From assembly GCF_052161615.1 (NCBI RefSeq), contig NZ_CP197417.1, positions 2,294,001 to 2,358,000 of the forward strand: 64,000 nt of DNA, in the 5' to 3' direction. Below, piece by piece: positions 50,281 to 58,898 of the stretch; position 1 is the stretch's first letter, and every line of letters begins with the position of its first letter. The translations under genes were made by a program, and so were the position numbers. The DNA comes from Aeoliella sp052161615. Its GTDB lineage: Bacteria > Planctomycetota > Planctomycetia > Pirellulales > Lacipirellulaceae. The notes beneath the pieces were generated by a model. That model ran no database searches. It saw only the letters and a program-made list of their open reading frames with translations, and had not been told where the DNA came from.

Positions 50281-51492
50281 ATGCCCGACTTCGCTTACAT
50301 CGCTCGCAACATGACTGGACAACGTGTCGAAGGCACGTTGGTGGCCAATAGCGAGCGCGATGCGCTGTCGCAGCTTGCGGGGCGGGACTTGTTTCCGGTG
50401 AAGGTGTCGGCGGACAAGAAGGCCATGGCGGCGGCTGCCAGTGGCGAGGCGATCAAGGTGCCGGTGCGGATTGTCGTGCCGGTGTACGCTCAGCTCGCGG
50501 CCCTGCTTCGCAGCGGCGTGCCCTTGTTGCGATCGCTGCAAGTGATCAGCGAGCAGACTTCGCATCCCAAGCTTAAGGCGGTGCTGAATGACGTTCGCGG
50601 TCGCGTGGAAGATGGTACCACGCTCGCCGACGCGATGGCACACAATCCCAAAGCGTTTGACGAGCTGTCGGTGAGCATCGTCCGCGCGGGTGGCGAGGGT
50701 GGCTTCCTGGAGGATGCTCTAGAACGTGTCGCCGCGTTTGCCGAGCAACAAGGTGAGCTGAAAAGCCGGGTGATGGGTGCCCTTGCCTATCCGGTGCTGT
50801 TGTCGGTGATCGGTGTGAGCATCGTTACCGGCCTGCTGGTGTTCATCGTGCCGAACTTTAAGACGTTGTTTGCCAACCTCGAACGGCAGGGCCAACTGCC
50901 AGGCGTCACCACCGCGCTGCTGACGTTCAGCACGTTCCTGCAGCAGTACGGCCTGTTCCTGCTCGCCGGCATGATCGGTGCTGGGTTTCTCTTGAATCGG
51001 CACCTGAAGACCGAACGCGGTCGGTGGCAGCTCGATCAATTTCGCATCAAGGTGCCGATGGCGGGCGACATTTACCTCAGCCTAGCGGTGGCTCGTTTCT
51101 GCCGAGTGCTGGGGACGCTACTGCATGGTGGCGTGCCGATCGTCCGTTCGCTCGACATTTCGGCTGAGTCTACGGGCAATAAAGTGTTGATGGCAGCCGT
51201 ACAAAACGCTTCGGAAAACATCAGTTCGGGCCAGAGTCTCGCGGAGCCACTGGGCAAGAGTGGGCACTTTCCGAAGAACGTCGTAGAAATGATTGCGGTC
51301 GCCGAACAGTCCAATAGTCTCGAATCGGTGTTAACTCAGATAGCGGATTCGCTGGAGCGGGCGACTTGGCGGAAGCTCGACCTGACGGTTCGCCTGCTGG
51401 AGCCCCTGCTGCTGGTGATCCTGGCCATCGTGGTCCTGATCGTGGTCATGGCCCTGCTGCTGCCGGTGCTCAAGATGGGAACCACCGTGTAG
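50281..51492 (+). CDS. gspF: Type II secretion inner-membrane platform GspF
   Basis: A 403-residue polytopic protein with the GspF/PilC double repeat. Each half has a cytoplasmic helical domain and a membrane helix: VYAQLAALLRSGVPLLRSLQ in the first and VARFCRVLGTLLHGGVPIVR in the second, with LSVIGVSIVTGLLVFIVPNF, FGLFLLAGMIGAGF-like and LLLVILAIVVLIVVMALLLP segments. It forms the platform that couples GspE to pseudopilus assembly. The start is preceded by a pyrimidine-rich tract of octamer repeats instead of a ribosome site. Confidence 0.93.
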   Translation: MPDFAYIARNMTGQRVEGTLVANSERDALSQLAGRDLFPVKVSADKKAMAAAASGEAIKVPVRIVVPVYAQLAALLRSGVPLLRSLQVISEQTSHPKLKAVLNDVRGRVEDGTTLADAMAHNPKAFDELSVSIVRAGGEGGFLEDALERVAAFAEQQGELKSRVMGALAYPVLLSVIGVSIVTGLLVFIVPNFKTLFANLERQGQLPGVTTALLTFSTFLQQYGLFLLAGMIGAGFLLNRHLKTERGRWQLDQFRIKVPMAGDIYLSLAVARFCRVLGTLLHGGVPIVRSLDISAESTGNKVLMAAVQNASENISSGQSLAEPLGKSGHFPKNVVEMIAVAEQSNSLESVLTQIADSLERATWRKLDLTVRLLEPLLLVILAIVVLIVVMALLLPVLKMGTTV

Positions 51493-51714
51493 TGCCCATG
51501 TCGAAGCCCGAATGACGAATGACGAAGTGTGTGTGAGCCGTTCCAGACGCAAGCCTTAGCAGAAATGGATAGAATCACATTTGCTAGAATGACGATGGTC
51601 CGGGGCCGAGGACGGCCCGGCTCACACGAATATCTTATAGAGAACTTTTGCGAACCCCGTTCCCTACTCGCTTCGAGTAGCGTGCCTTTAACGATTGATA
51701 CAGGAGAGATCATC
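51493..51714. other. gspF-gspG spacer with inverted repeat
   Basis: 222 bp without a gene. GTGTGAGCCG (51531-51540) and CGGCTCACAC (51618-51627) are perfect inverted 10-mers 77 bp apart. Two ATGACGA-type units lie at 51512-51525, a relative of the ATGACCA repeat. The spacer may hold a separate promoter for gspG. Confidence 0.5.
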
Positions 51715-52149
51715 ATGTTGTCCCCCCGCATTCGCCGGCAGGATCGCCGCCGTGGTTTTACGCTCATCGAACTGCTGCTCGTGCTCGCCATCTTGGTGGT
51801 GCTAGGCTCGATGGCCGTCTCGATTTTCGGCGGTACGCAGGAAAAGGCCTTCTCGCAGGCCGCTAAGAGCCAAGTCGAGTCGTTTAAGAAGACGGCCCTG
51901 CTGTACCAAGCCAACACCAAGCAGTACCCCGCCTCGTTCGAAGACCTGATCAAGGCTCCTTCGGGCATGGACGAGAAGGACTGGGCCGGCCCGTACATCG
52001 ACGACACGAGCGTTCCCAAGGATCCCTGGGGCAACGAGTATCGCTTGGCTTCGCCGGGCAAGAACAATCCCAACAGCATCGACATCTGGTCCGTGGGACC
52101 GGACGGCCAGGATGGCAGCGACGACGACATCGGCAATTGGGAAAAGTAA
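51715..52149 (+). CDS. gspG: Major pseudopilin GspG
   Basis: A 144-residue major pseudopilin. The prepilin signature RGFTLIELLLVLAILVVLGS has the conserved Glu5. The mature part has the GspG pattern YPASFEDLIKAP, WAGPYIDDTSVPKDPWGNEY and the C-terminal calcium-site loop DIWSVGPDGQDGSDDDIGNW, rich in Asp. It builds the pseudopilus shaft that pushes substrates through the secretin. AGGAG lies 9 nt upstream of the ATG at 51715. It is followed by a strong hairpin (52177-52210), which fits higher expression of the major than of the minor pseudopilins. Confidence 0.93.
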   Translation: MLSPRIRRQDRRRGFTLIELLLVLAILVVLGSMAVSIFGGTQEKAFSQAAKSQVESFKKTALLYQANTKQYPASFEDLIKAPSGMDEKDWAGPYIDDTSVPKDPWGNEYRLASPGKNNPNSIDIWSVGPDGQDGSDDDIGNWEK

Positions 52150-52176
52150 CGTCCCCGCCAAGTTAGTGAGCTATTT

Positions 52177-52210
52177 GGCTAAGCCGCGAGCGACCCCTCG
52201 CGGCTTAGCC
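52177..52210 (+). terminator. Strong intra-operon hairpin after gspG
   Basis: A perfect 13-bp stem (GGCTAAGCCGCGA at 52177-52189, TCGCGGCTTAGCC at 52198-52210) with an 8-nt loop lies between gspG and gspH. It probably terminates or attenuates transcription, or protects the upstream mRNA. Confidence 0.75.
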
Positions 52211-52224
52211 TGTGTATAGAAGTT

Positions 52225-52782
52225 ATGCTGCAACCCGCCCACCAACGCCGAACCGCCTTCACGCTCATCGAGCTGCTGTTGGTGCTTGCGCTGCTGGTGG
52301 TCATCACGGGCTTCACGGTGCTCTCGCTAGAGGGTTCGATCCTGCGATCGAAGCTCCGCAAGGGAGTCGACCAGGTTCGCACCTCGTGGTCAGATGCCCG
52401 ATTGCAGGCGGTATCGGGCGGCCAGCGGATGGCGTTTAGCTGCGTGATCGGTGGCCGCGACTACCGTCTGTCGTCGGTCGGCGACATGCTGGCACCGCAA
52501 GAAGGTGCCTCGCCGGCCGGAGCGACGGGCGAGCTACCCGAGGGAATTCTGTTCCGGTCGCTCGAAGCGGCGTCGCACGTTGACGTGATGGGGGCGACCG
52601 CCATGCCGCACATCGACGACGGCCAGTGGTCGCCACCGGTGGTGTTCAACGCCGATGGGACCTCCTACGACGCGGTCGTAATACTCGAAGAGGACTCGGG
52701 CAAGCAAGTGCAAGTCTCGCTCCGCGGCATGACCTGCACGGCCGACGTGAACGATGTCCCCTCGGCGAGGGACCTGCGATGA
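52225..52782 (+). CDS. gspH: Minor pseudopilin GspH-like
   Basis: A 185-residue prepilin-like protein. The signature FTLIELLLVLALLVVITGF begins after a short basic leader (HQRRTA), with Glu5 present. The body is a beta-rich domain (GQRMAFSCVIGGRDYRLSSV, GILFRSLEAASH). It matches the size and position of GspH and lies 14 bp past the hairpin. Its stop overlaps the gspI start (ATGA). Assignment as H rather than another minor pseudopilin rests on gene order. Confidence 0.8.
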   Translation: MLQPAHQRRTAFTLIELLLVLALLVVITGFTVLSLEGSILRSKLRKGVDQVRTSWSDARLQAVSGGQRMAFSCVIGGRDYRLSSVGDMLAPQEGASPAGATGELPEGILFRSLEAASHVDVMGATAMPHIDDGQWSPPVVFNADGTSYDAVVILEEDSGKQVQVSLRGMTCTADVNDVPSARDLR

Positions 52783-53327
52783 TGAAAAAGTCCTTTCTAC
52801 AAACCAAAATAGCCGACGACCTACGCGTCGTCGGAAGAACGTGCTCATCTACAAGTTCGCAGCGAGCGTTCACGCTGCTCGAAGTGATCCTCGCCATTGC
52901 GATCCTGGGCGTTTCGATGGCTTGGATCGGAGAAGTCGTGAGCCGGTCGTTTAACAACGCTGCCTCGGCGGCCGACAGCCTTGAATCGCGTATTGTCGCC
53001 CAGTCGGTGCTCGACCAACTCAAGTGCGGAGCCCTCGAGATCACCAACGCCGGCCCCATGCAAATGTCGAGTTCCGAGGCGCTGGGTGACTGGATGGTGC
53101 AAATCATTGTCGAACCCACCACCGTGCAGGAACTGTTGCAGGTGCGCGTGCTTGTCGGCACGACGCTTGAGCCTGGCGAACGGCCCGCGTGCGAGCTCGT
53201 CCGCTGGTACCAGAATCCCGAATTCGCAGAAGCCGCGGCGGCCGAAGCCGCCAATGCAGCCGCAGCAGCAAGCGATGCCGCAGCGGCGGCGTCCTCCACT
53301 TCATCCTCCTCCAGTAGTTCCCAGTAA
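52779..53327 (+). CDS. gspI: Minor pseudopilin GspI-like, Ala/Ser tail
   Basis: A 182-residue prepilin-like protein. The signature RAFTLLEVILAIAILGVSMA (Glu5 present) comes after an unusually long leader of about 30 residues. The mature part has the GspI pattern SLESRIVAQSVLDQLKCGAL. The last 35 residues are nearly all Ala then Ser, a low-complexity tail not expected in GspI. The start at 52779 overlaps the gspH stop by 4 bp; the earlier in-frame sequence lies inside gspH. Confidence 0.82.
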   Translation: MMKKSFLQTKIADDLRVVGRTCSSTSSQRAFTLLEVILAIAILGVSMAWIGEVVSRSFNNAASAADSLESRIVAQSVLDQLKCGALEITNAGPMQMSSSEALGDWMVQIIVEPTTVQELLQVRVLVGTTLEPGERPACELVRWYQNPEFAEAAAAEAANAAAAASDAAAAASSTSSSSSSSQ

Positions 53328-53331
53328 TCCC

Positions 53332-54387
53332 GTGCGTCGCCCGTTCCCCACCCGCCGACTTGCCTTCTCGCTGATCGAGCTGATCCTGGCGCTCGGTTTG
53401 TCGGTGGTGTTGCTTTCGCTACTCGCATCGGCCATGTCGCTCGGCATGTCGCGGGCGACAGTGAGCCGGCAGCGTGTCGAACAAGCGCGGCTGGTCGAGG
53501 GGGTGGTGTCCCTGATCCGCAACGACGTTCATCGCGGCATCATTTACAACCCGCAAGACACTTCGACCGCCATGCAACTCGCCGAGGCGATGGCCGACTT
53601 CAACGTCGACTCGCTCGATAGCTTGGGGGCTGGCGGTGGCGGGGACGCTGCTGGCGGAGGTGGTTCCGGAGGTGGCGGTGGATCCGGCGGCGGCGGCTCG
53701 GGCGGAGGAGGCGGAGCCGGTGGCTCAGCCGCTTCGGAGATGGAGAGCACGCAGCAGGAGCCGCCGCTGCGGCAGCCGCTCGGTCTCTACGGCAACTTAC
53801 AAGAACTGCAGATCGACGTGCTTCGCGAGCGGCCCAGCTTCGAGATCGACGCCACCGGAGCGGTCGTTGCGCCGACGGCCGTCTCGGGCATCACCACCGT
53901 GCGGTACGCGCTCGGCCAAGGCACCGCAACGCTTGGCCTTGCTGGTCCAAACACCTCCGGCGGAATGGGCAACGGGCTCGTGCGGCAAGAAGTCAATCGC
54001 GACATCCTGAACTGGGCCAATCAGATGGGAAGCGGCGCCACCGTGGCCGGCAACCCCAAGCTCATCGCGCCGGAAGTTTCGCGGATGGAGTTCCGCTATT
54101 TCGATGGCACCACGCTCCTCGAAACGTGGGACACGTACGCTATGCAGGGCCAGTTGCCCCAAGCGATTGAGCTGCGGATATGGTTTGTCGAGACATTCAC
54201 CAGCAACATCGATGGCAGCGAGTCGACCGAGGAGACTCCCCCCTACGTCATTACGATCGCTCTCCCCGCCACGTGGAACTTCCTGAGCAACAGCATCGCT
54301 GGTGCCGGCGCAGGCGCGGGTTCGACTACTGGTTCGGGGGCCACATCGGCGACTTCTGGCGGATCCACCAGCGGAGGATCGCAATGA
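53332..54387 (+). CDS. gspJ: Minor pseudopilin GspJ-like with Gly/Ser linker
   Basis: A 351-residue prepilin-like protein, longer than usual GspJ (about 200). The signature LAFSLIELILALGLSVVLLS is near the N-terminus. GspJ-like segments are ARLVEGVVSLIRNDVHRGI and PEVSRMEFRYFDGTTLLETW. Between them, about residues 100-140, lies a linker of almost pure Gly and Ser (GGGGSGGGGGSGGGGSGGGG). A second Gly/Ala/Ser/Thr tail closes the protein. The only start that fits is the GTG at 53332, 4 bp after the gspI stop. Its stop overlaps the gspK start. Confidence 0.85.
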   Translation: MRRPFPTRRLAFSLIELILALGLSVVLLSLLASAMSLGMSRATVSRQRVEQARLVEGVVSLIRNDVHRGIIYNPQDTSTAMQLAEAMADFNVDSLDSLGAGGGGDAAGGGGSGGGGGSGGGGSGGGGGAGGSAASEMESTQQEPPLRQPLGLYGNLQELQIDVLRERPSFEIDATGAVVAPTAVSGITTVRYALGQGTATLGLAGPNTSGGMGNGLVRQEVNRDILNWANQMGSGATVAGNPKLIAPEVSRMEFRYFDGTTLLETWDTYAMQGQLPQAIELRIWFVETFTSNIDGSESTEETPPYVITIALPATWNFLSNSIAGAGAGAGSTTGSGATSATSGGSTSGGSQ

Positions 54388-56066
54388 ACTTCGCACGTGG
54401 TAATCAGCGCGCGGGCAGTATCTTGCTGCTGGTCCTGGTCGTCGTCGTCATGCTGACGCTCATCTCCGTGGCGTTCTACGACTGGTCGTTCTCCGAATAC
54501 AAAGCGGCCGACGTCGGCGAGCGGCAACTGCAGACCAACCTCGCGGCCGAGTCGGGCATCGAATACGTGCGTTACTTGATGACGCTCGACGAGGCGACGG
54601 TCATCAATCAAGGGGGCCTGACCAATAACCCCACGGCGATGCAGGCGGTACTGACCGACATCAACGGCGAAGTCCCTCTGCAACCCGGACTGCGTTTTCG
54701 TTACGCGGTGGTATCGCCGGTGGTCGACAGCTATGGCGAGTTCGCCGGCTATCGCATGGGCATTGAGGACGAGTCGGCTCGGTTGAATCTGAACACGGTA
54801 CTCGTGGCCGACGCACGCAACCCCGAGGCGAAGCTGGGACGGACGCTGCTGATGTCACTGCCCGGGATGACCGAGTCGATCGCCGACGCCATCCTCGACT
54901 GGATCGACGAAGACGACGAGCCCCGCGAGTTCGGCTGCGAACGCGATTACTACACCGGCCTCAACCCGCCCTACGAACCGCAGAACGGCCCGCTGGAGAG
55001 CATCGATCAATTGCTGTTGATCCGCGACGTGACCCCCGAGTTGCTATACGGGTTTGATCGAAATCAAAACTTTCAGCTCGACGCCGCCGAGCAGCAGATG
55101 TACGCCATTGAGAACGTCGACAACTCGACCGGCAGTATGAACCGAGGTTGGGCGGCCTACTTGACGCTGCGAAGTGGCGAGAAGAACATTCGCGCCGATG
55201 GCACTCCCAAGATCGACATCAACGGCGACGACCTCGAGGCCCTGCACACGCAACTCAAGACCGTGCTCGACGAGAACATGGCCAGCTTCATCATCGCGTA
55301 TCGCCAAGGTGGTGCCTACGACGAAGAGACTGGCGAGACGACCGCTGGAGGTGCCGATCCTGAAGCGGAATCGGGTGGCGGAGGTGGACGTGGCGGCGGA
55401 GGGGGTGGCGGAGGCGATGACGAAGAGGGCGCCGGCGGCGCCGCCGAAGAGCGCAAAGACGCGGCCTCGCTCGAACTCGACTACGAGCAGGGCGGGTCGG
55501 TGCCAATCAACTCGATCCTCGACGTGATCGGCGTGCAGACCCGCGTGGTCGAGAGTGGCCAGACAGGGCGAACAATTGTTGATATCGCCTTTGCCGACGA
55601 TCCGGGCTCCATGCAGGCTTACCTTCCCATCATGATGGAGAACCTCACCGCCGGCGGGCAAGACGTCATCCCCGGTCGAATCAACATTAACCAAGCCCCA
55701 CGGGTGATCCTCGACGGCCTGAGCATGGCGATGCCGACGGCGTTCCCGCCGCAGACGGTCGAGTACATCCTGGCGAATCGCTCGTTCGAGCCAGCGCTCG
55801 ACCAGCCCGACATGAAGTACGAGACCTGGCTGCTGACCACCGGCGTGGTGACGATCGACCAGATGAAGCAATTGATGCCGCTGATTTCGGGTGGGGGCGA
55901 CATCTACCGGGCACAGGTCGTTGGCTACTACGAGGCCGAGGGGCCGTTTACCCGTCTGGAAGTGATCGTCGACAACACGGGCCAACTGCCGACCATCAGT
56001 TCGGTTCGCGACCTAACCCCCCTCGGATCGGGCTTTACCGCCGAACAATTGGGCGTTTCGGAGTGA
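54384..56066 (+). CDS. gspK: Pseudopilus tip protein GspK-like
   Basis: A 560-residue protein. The membrane helix SILLLVLVVVVMLTLISVAF has no Glu at position 5, as expected for GspK, which caps the tip. GspK hallmarks follow: ESGIEYVRYLMT, then DESARLNLNTV, then LPGMTESIADAILDWIDEDD, then GPLESIDQLLLIRDVTPELL. Near residues 390-415 is a Gly-rich acidic linker (GGGGGRGGGGGGGGDDEEG), like the one in GspJ. The C-terminal half has INQAPRVILDGL with SAM-like helices. GGAGG lies about 5 nt before the start. Confidence 0.88.
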   Translation: MNFARGNQRAGSILLLVLVVVVMLTLISVAFYDWSFSEYKAADVGERQLQTNLAAESGIEYVRYLMTLDEATVINQGGLTNNPTAMQAVLTDINGEVPLQPGLRFRYAVVSPVVDSYGEFAGYRMGIEDESARLNLNTVLVADARNPEAKLGRTLLMSLPGMTESIADAILDWIDEDDEPREFGCERDYYTGLNPPYEPQNGPLESIDQLLLIRDVTPELLYGFDRNQNFQLDAAEQQMYAIENVDNSTGSMNRGWAAYLTLRSGEKNIRADGTPKIDINGDDLEALHTQLKTVLDENMASFIIAYRQGGAYDEETGETTAGGADPEAESGGGGGRGGGGGGGGDDEEGAGGAAEERKDAASLELDYEQGGSVPINSILDVIGVQTRVVESGQTGRTIVDIAFADDPGSMQAYLPIMMENLTAGGQDVIPGRININQAPRVILDGLSMAMPTAFPPQTVEYILANRSFEPALDQPDMKYETWLLTTGVVTIDQMKQLMPLISGGGDIYRAQVVGYYEAEGPFTRLEVIVDNTGQLPTISSVRDLTPLGSGFTAEQLGVSE

Positions 56067-56144
56067 ACAGTTCGCACGCCCCCACCCCGCTGAATAGAAT
56101 GGTAGACGGTGAGTGCGCTAGTAAGTGAGTCGGTAATGCAAGCG

Positions 56145-56186
56145 ACCTACTCACCTACTCACCTACTCACCTACTCACCTACTCAC
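56145..56186. repeat. CTCACCTA octamer array upstream of gspL
   Basis: About five perfect 8-bp units (here phased ACCTACTC) run from 56145 to 56186, ending 34 bp before the gspL start codon. GTGAGTGCG and GTAAGTGAGT just before resemble a diverged inverted copy. Confidence 0.8.
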
Positions 56187-56220
56187 ATAGCTCCACCGAC
56201 CCTCAAGATAGCGCAACTTC

Positions 56221-57690
56221 ATGGCTGACCTCTTACTACTCGACTGGGACGACCGACAGGTCCGCGCGCTCTTCGGGAGCGAATCCGGCGGATCGATGCG
56301 TGTTCGCGAGGCGGCTTCCGCGGAGCTAAATGGCGACCCGACCGCGGCGAACATTGCCAGCGCGCTAAAGCCGCTGGTGGCTGGCATGCAAGCGGGTAAG
56401 GCGAAGGTCGCCGTGGTGCTGGGTGGTCGGGATGTTCAAAGCCGACTGCTGCGTGTCCCGCCGGTTCCCGCGGAAGAGATGCCCGATGTGGTCCGCCTGC
56501 GTGCGAGCACCGAGTTTCCCACGGTGGACGACTCGGCCGTGATCGACTATTTGCCGATGCCCGCGATCGAAGATCAATCGGCCACCGTGCTGGCTGCGCG
56601 GGTGACTGAAAAGATGCTGGCGATGGCTCGCGATGTCTGCACGAAGCTGCATCTAACGCTGCAACATGTCGTGATGCGTGGTTGCGGAGTGGCAGAGGTG
56701 GCCACGCGTGCGAAGCCCGAACTGGTGAGCGGAGTTCACCTGATCGCGGCGCTACGCGGGGGCGAGCTTGAACTCGTTGGCATCCGCGACGGCAAGCCCG
56801 CCGTGATTCGTACGATCCCGGTCCCTGCGGATGGGGATGTCGAAAGCCGCGCCACGGCGGCCACGCGCGAGATCCGCCGCACGATCGCCGCGGTGACGAG
56901 CGAACTGAACGCCAACACGATAGACTCGCGCGTCTGGATCGTCGGCAGCGACGATGACGTTGGCGTTGCCGAGCGTACCGCACGAGCCCTTTCGCGTCGC
57001 ATCGATACGGTTGATTTGCGAACCGTCGCCGGTGACGTGAGCTGGCCCGCCGATGCGTCGGCGTATTCGGGGATGTTGGGATGTGGTCATTCGATCGCGT
57101 CGCGAGACGTGCCCCTTGATTTCCTCGCGCCCCGTCGGCCACCGGAGAAAAAAGCCCCCATTCGCACCTACGCCCTAGCGGGCTCGCTGGCCGCGATGGT
57201 GCTGCTCGGCGGCGGATGGTTCATCTACAGCACGGTGAATGGCATCGAGACTGCAATCACCACAGCGAATGACGAACGCAATAAGACGCTCGCGGACCTC
57301 AAGAAGCTCGAGCCCGAACAGAAGCAGTCGGCCGAAATCGAGAAATGGCTGGCCACTGACGTCAACTGGCTCGACGAAATCGATCGCGTCGCCGTAACGC
57401 TCCGGCCCGAGCCACTGGACAATCACGAGAAGTTCGATGTCGATCGCGATGTCATCCTGCGGTCGATCACCGCGAAACAAGCGGCCGGGCGTCAGGGCGA
57501 AGGTGGCTCGCTGGAGCTAGCTGGTGCGGTTCGCGACGACGCGGTGCTTGAAGCCATCGAGAATCAACTTCGTGACGATCGCCGGCAAGTGAATCCCAAG
57601 TCGCTGGTCACCGATACCGAGTCATCGCCCTACGTTTGGAAATTCCAAGACGACATTGTCGTGACCCGCGTTGAGGAGGACCGACGATGA
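56221..57690 (+). CDS. GspL/PilM-like actin-fold protein with membrane helix
   Basis: A 489-residue protein. Residues 1 to about 300 form an actin-like fold of the PilM/GspL type (LLLLDWDDRQVRALFGSESG, VAVVLGGRDVQSRLLRVPPV, EEMPDVVRLRASTEFPTVDD). One membrane helix follows near 320-340 (LAGSLAAMVLLGGGWFIYS), then a helical and PilN-like periplasmic part. In type II systems GspL binds GspE; the PilM+PilN layout in one chain is the GspL arrangement. The start has no ribosome site and follows an octamer repeat patch. Its end overlaps gspM by 4 bp. Confidence 0.82.
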   Translation: MADLLLLDWDDRQVRALFGSESGGSMRVREAASAELNGDPTAANIASALKPLVAGMQAGKAKVAVVLGGRDVQSRLLRVPPVPAEEMPDVVRLRASTEFPTVDDSAVIDYLPMPAIEDQSATVLAARVTEKMLAMARDVCTKLHLTLQHVVMRGCGVAEVATRAKPELVSGVHLIAALRGGELELVGIRDGKPAVIRTIPVPADGDVESRATAATREIRRTIAAVTSELNANTIDSRVWIVGSDDDVGVAERTARALSRRIDTVDLRTVAGDVSWPADASAYSGMLGCGHSIASRDVPLDFLAPRRPPEKKAPIRTYALAGSLAAMVLLGGGWFIYSTVNGIETAITTANDERNKTLADLKKLEPEQKQSAEIEKWLATDVNWLDEIDRVAVTLRPEPLDNHEKFDVDRDVILRSITAKQAAGRQGEGGSLELAGAVRDDAVLEAIENQLRDDRRQVNPKSLVTDTESSPYVWKFQDDIVVTRVEEDRR

Positions 57691-58664
57691 ACGATCGCGA
57701 AAAGAAGCTGGTAATCATCGTCGGAGCGATCGTCGCCCTGTGGTTCGGCAACTGGGGGTGGCAGAAGTACTCCTCGTGGAAGACGATGGCCCTCAACCGG
57801 CAAACGTCGGCGGAGACCGCGGCACAGGATGCCTTCCTCGAACGCCAGCAGGCTCGCGTGGCGATCAACAAGCTCCGCAATTGGCGCGAGCAGTCGCTTC
57901 CGGGCAACCTAGCCGTCGCTCAGTCGCAGTACCGCGCGTGGCTGATTGAGAAGCTGCAGGAGGCGAAACTAACGATCGACGATGTTAGCCCGAGGCGTTC
58001 GGGCCAGCGGAACGACGCGTTCAATTCATTGAGCTACGAAGTGACCGCCGCCGGCAAGCTAGAGTCGGTGGTTCGTTTCCTGGACGCTTTTTATCGCAGT
58101 GGTCAGTTGCACAAAATCACCACACTGCGCCTGGTGCCGATGGAGGATTCTAGCGACCTTCGTGTCACCATCTCCGTAGAAGCTCTGTCCGTGAATGGCA
58201 CCAAGCGCGAGACGGGAGTGTACGAGGGCAAGTCCGATCGCCTGGCACTGGCCTCGGCAGAGGAGTACGTGGAGCGGATCGTCAAGCGCGACCCCTTTGT
58301 CGCCTATAAGAAACCAGTACCCAAGCCGGAACCACGGCCGGTGGTGGTTCGCGAGGAGCGACCTAAGCCAGCGCCTCGCCCCGAGTTCAATCACGCCGAG
58401 CACGCCAAGCTAACCGGCGTTGTCAGCATTGGCGACGACTATCAAGCGTGGGTAACCGTGCAGACGCTTGGCGAGCGACTCTATCTGCGGAAGGGCGATC
58501 CCGTGAAGGTCGGTCTGTTCGAGGGGACCGTGGTTGACGTGCTCGAAAAGGAGCTGGTCGTCGAAACCGAAGCCGGCGTCATGGCCATCCGCGTTGGCGA
58601 CACGCTTACCGACGGCCGCCTGCTTACCGCTGCGCCCGCCACCGCGACTCCCACCGGCAGCTAG
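57687..58664 (+). CDS. GspM/PilO-like protein with PilP/GspC-like tail
   Basis: A 325-residue inner-membrane protein. A short cytoplasmic start and one membrane helix (LVIIVGAIVALWFGNWGW) are followed by a coiled coil and a PilO/GspM-like ferredoxin fold (LESVVRFLDAFYRSGQLHKI). After a Pro/Lys/Arg-rich linker (about 205-235, KPVPKPEPRPVVVREERPK) comes a beta domain (AKLTGVVSIGDDYQAWVTV, LYLRKGDPVKVGLFEGTVVD) that resembles the PilP / GspC homology region, which contacts the secretin. So this gene seems to fuse two subunits that are usually separate. No separate gspC was found in the operon. Overlap with gspL is 4 bp. Confidence 0.78.
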   Translation: MNDREKKLVIIVGAIVALWFGNWGWQKYSSWKTMALNRQTSAETAAQDAFLERQQARVAINKLRNWREQSLPGNLAVAQSQYRAWLIEKLQEAKLTIDDVSPRRSGQRNDAFNSLSYEVTAAGKLESVVRFLDAFYRSGQLHKITTLRLVPMEDSSDLRVTISVEALSVNGTKRETGVYEGKSDRLALASAEEYVERIVKRDPFVAYKKPVPKPEPRPVVVREERPKPAPRPEFNHAEHAKLTGVVSIGDDYQAWVTVQTLGERLYLRKGDPVKVGLFEGTVVDVLEKELVVETEAGVMAIRVGDTLTDGRLLTAAPATATPTGS

Positions 58665-58815
58665 CGGCCCGCTTTGCGCTGTTGGCTCAACCTGTAGTCG
58701 CTGCCTTAGCTAGCAGTGCCATCTCTATTTCGGCCAATTAAGGCTTCTTTTACCTCCCGGCAGCGACAAAAAAGCTGGCGAGACTTGGTAAACCTTACCG
58801 ATTATTCCGGTAGTA

Positions 58816-58879
58816 ACGATCCGGAAAGATCGTAGGCGCTACGTGCGCCCCCAAGGGTTGAACCCCACAGCGCACGTAG
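58816..58879 (+). promoter_or_regulatory. Paired hairpins in the gspD leader
   Basis: ACGATC/GATCGT (58816-58821, 58828-58833) is followed by CTACGTGCGC (58839-58848) against GCGCACGTAG (58870-58879), a perfect 10-bp stem. Both lie just upstream of the gspD start, in the 234-bp gap after gspM that otherwise holds no gene. They could separate secretin expression from the rest of the operon. Confidence 0.5.
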
Positions 58880-58898
58880 AACGCAAATAGATTGTCTC

